Shown here: positions 63,895-64,000 of the stretch, in pieces
How positions within the stretch are numbered: position 1 is the first letter of the stretch
Layout: every line of letters starts with the position of its first letter
From: Roseivivax sediminis
Lineage (GTDB): Bacteria; Pseudomonadota; Alphaproteobacteria; Rhodobacterales; Rhodobacteraceae
Direction: 5' to 3'
NCBI RefSeq assembly: GCF_900112685.1
Contig: NZ_FOMS01000004.1
Location: forward strand, 77,025-141,024
DNA: 64,000 nt
The notes under the pieces: generated by a model
Seen by the model: the letters and a program-made list of their open reading frames with translations, nothing else
Told to the model about the DNA's origin: nothing
The model's database searches: none
Translations under genes and position numbers: made by a program

Positions 63895-64000
63895 ATGACC
63901 CGCTTCGCCCTCGCCCTTGCCGCCGCCCTCGCCGCCGGCCCGGCCTTCGCCCATCTCGACCCCGGCGCGCACGGATCTTTCGCCGCCGGCGCCTCGCACC
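63895..64000 (+). CDS. HupE/UreJ family protein (5' part, cut by window edge)
   Basis: The first 35 residues: a signal peptide-like start (MTRFALALAAALAAGPAFA) and HLDPGAHGSFAAGASH, the usual N-terminus of HupE/UreJ membrane proteins, which bind Ni2+ at a conserved His cluster (HX5DH) further on. In urease operons it probably supplies nickel. Coding continues beyond the window. Confidence 0.85.
   Translation, partial: MTRFALALAAALAAGPAFAHLDPGAHGSFAAGASH

Noticed and set aside
1-64000. CRISPR arrays, insertion sequences, prophage, tRNA or rRNA genes
   Set aside because: I looked for regular spaced repeats, transposases, phage structural genes and cloverleaf sequences and saw none. XerC is the chromosomal dif recombinase, not a mobile-element integrase.

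Overview
The window is chromosomal DNA from a GC-rich alphaproteobacterium, almost certainly Rhodobacteraceae (Roseobacter/Rhodobacter group). Support comes from the R. sphaeroides-like petABC operon with its short Tat-anchored Rieske protein, an RpoHII-type heat-shock sigma factor behind an RpoE-like promoter, Rhodobacteraceae-type families (Alph_Pro_TM, DUF2161, YjbH-less small lipoproteins) and intergenic hairpin repeats ending in a CAGATGAA-like core that I recall from this family. Genes are tightly packed, with many 1-4 base stop/start overlaps. No rRNA, tRNA, insertion sequence, prophage or CRISPR array is visible. Almost everything is core genome, and I found no clear new multi-gene defence or biosynthetic system.

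Layout. 1-300: 5' part of groES with a sigma70 promoter and a perfect CIRCE operator. 0.4-8.8 kb: DUF2161 nuclease-fold protein, TraB/GumN protein, M3 peptidase, then a leftward block rpoHII-chaN-coaBC-dut-moeB/thiF linked by overlaps. 9-13.8 kb: comM, facing a leftward rsmI-yraN-gshB-hydrolase run. 13.9-22 kb: LpoA-like lipoprotein, glnD, a small lipoprotein, VOC protein, murJ and a phospholipase D-like protein. 22-28 kb: a rhomboid that has lost its catalytic residues, an ABC1/COQ8-like kinase, VOC protein, class IV aminotransferase, UspA, and the operon nfuA-tsaB-rimI behind a sigma70 promoter and a palindrome that may be an iron-responsive operator.

28-33 kb: complete BMP-type nucleoside ABC importer (binding protein, double ATPase, two permeases). 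33-36.5 kb: TauE/SafE permease with an Alph_Pro_TM partner, thioesterase, PRC-barrel protein and a lysozyme-inhibitor-like secreted protein. 36.6-43.9 kb: uvrC, an AT-rich gap, FolM-like SDR, Ca/Na exchanger, a tiny zinc-ribbon membrane protein, S49 peptidase and priA. 44-47.7 kb: transaldolase, then the cytochrome bc1 operon petABC (leftward) with its terminator. 48-51 kb: outer-membrane barrel, GST, xerC and DUF484.

51-54.4 kb: thiBPQ thiamine importer controlled by a TPP riboswitch, whose 3' arm can be seen to compete with an anti-Shine-Dalgarno segment. 54.5-58.9 kb: a 46-residue membrane protein, aroC, a LysE-type exporter, accA, a GntR regulator with a palindromic candidate operator, and free-Met-R-sulfoxide reductase. 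59-62.6 kb: second LysE exporter, homocysteine S-methyltransferase-like protein, RluA-family pseudouridine synthase, an HTH/periplasmic-binding-protein-fold regulator and a TrmO-family protein. 62.8 kb to the end: start of a urease operon (ureD, ureA, hupE/ureJ cut by the window edge).

The more interesting observations are regulatory or small-scale: the nfuA palindrome, the RpoE-like rpoH promoter, the TPP switch mechanism, a three-copy dispersed hairpin repeat, a 30% GC island before uvrC, the inactive rhomboid, and two very small membrane proteins.
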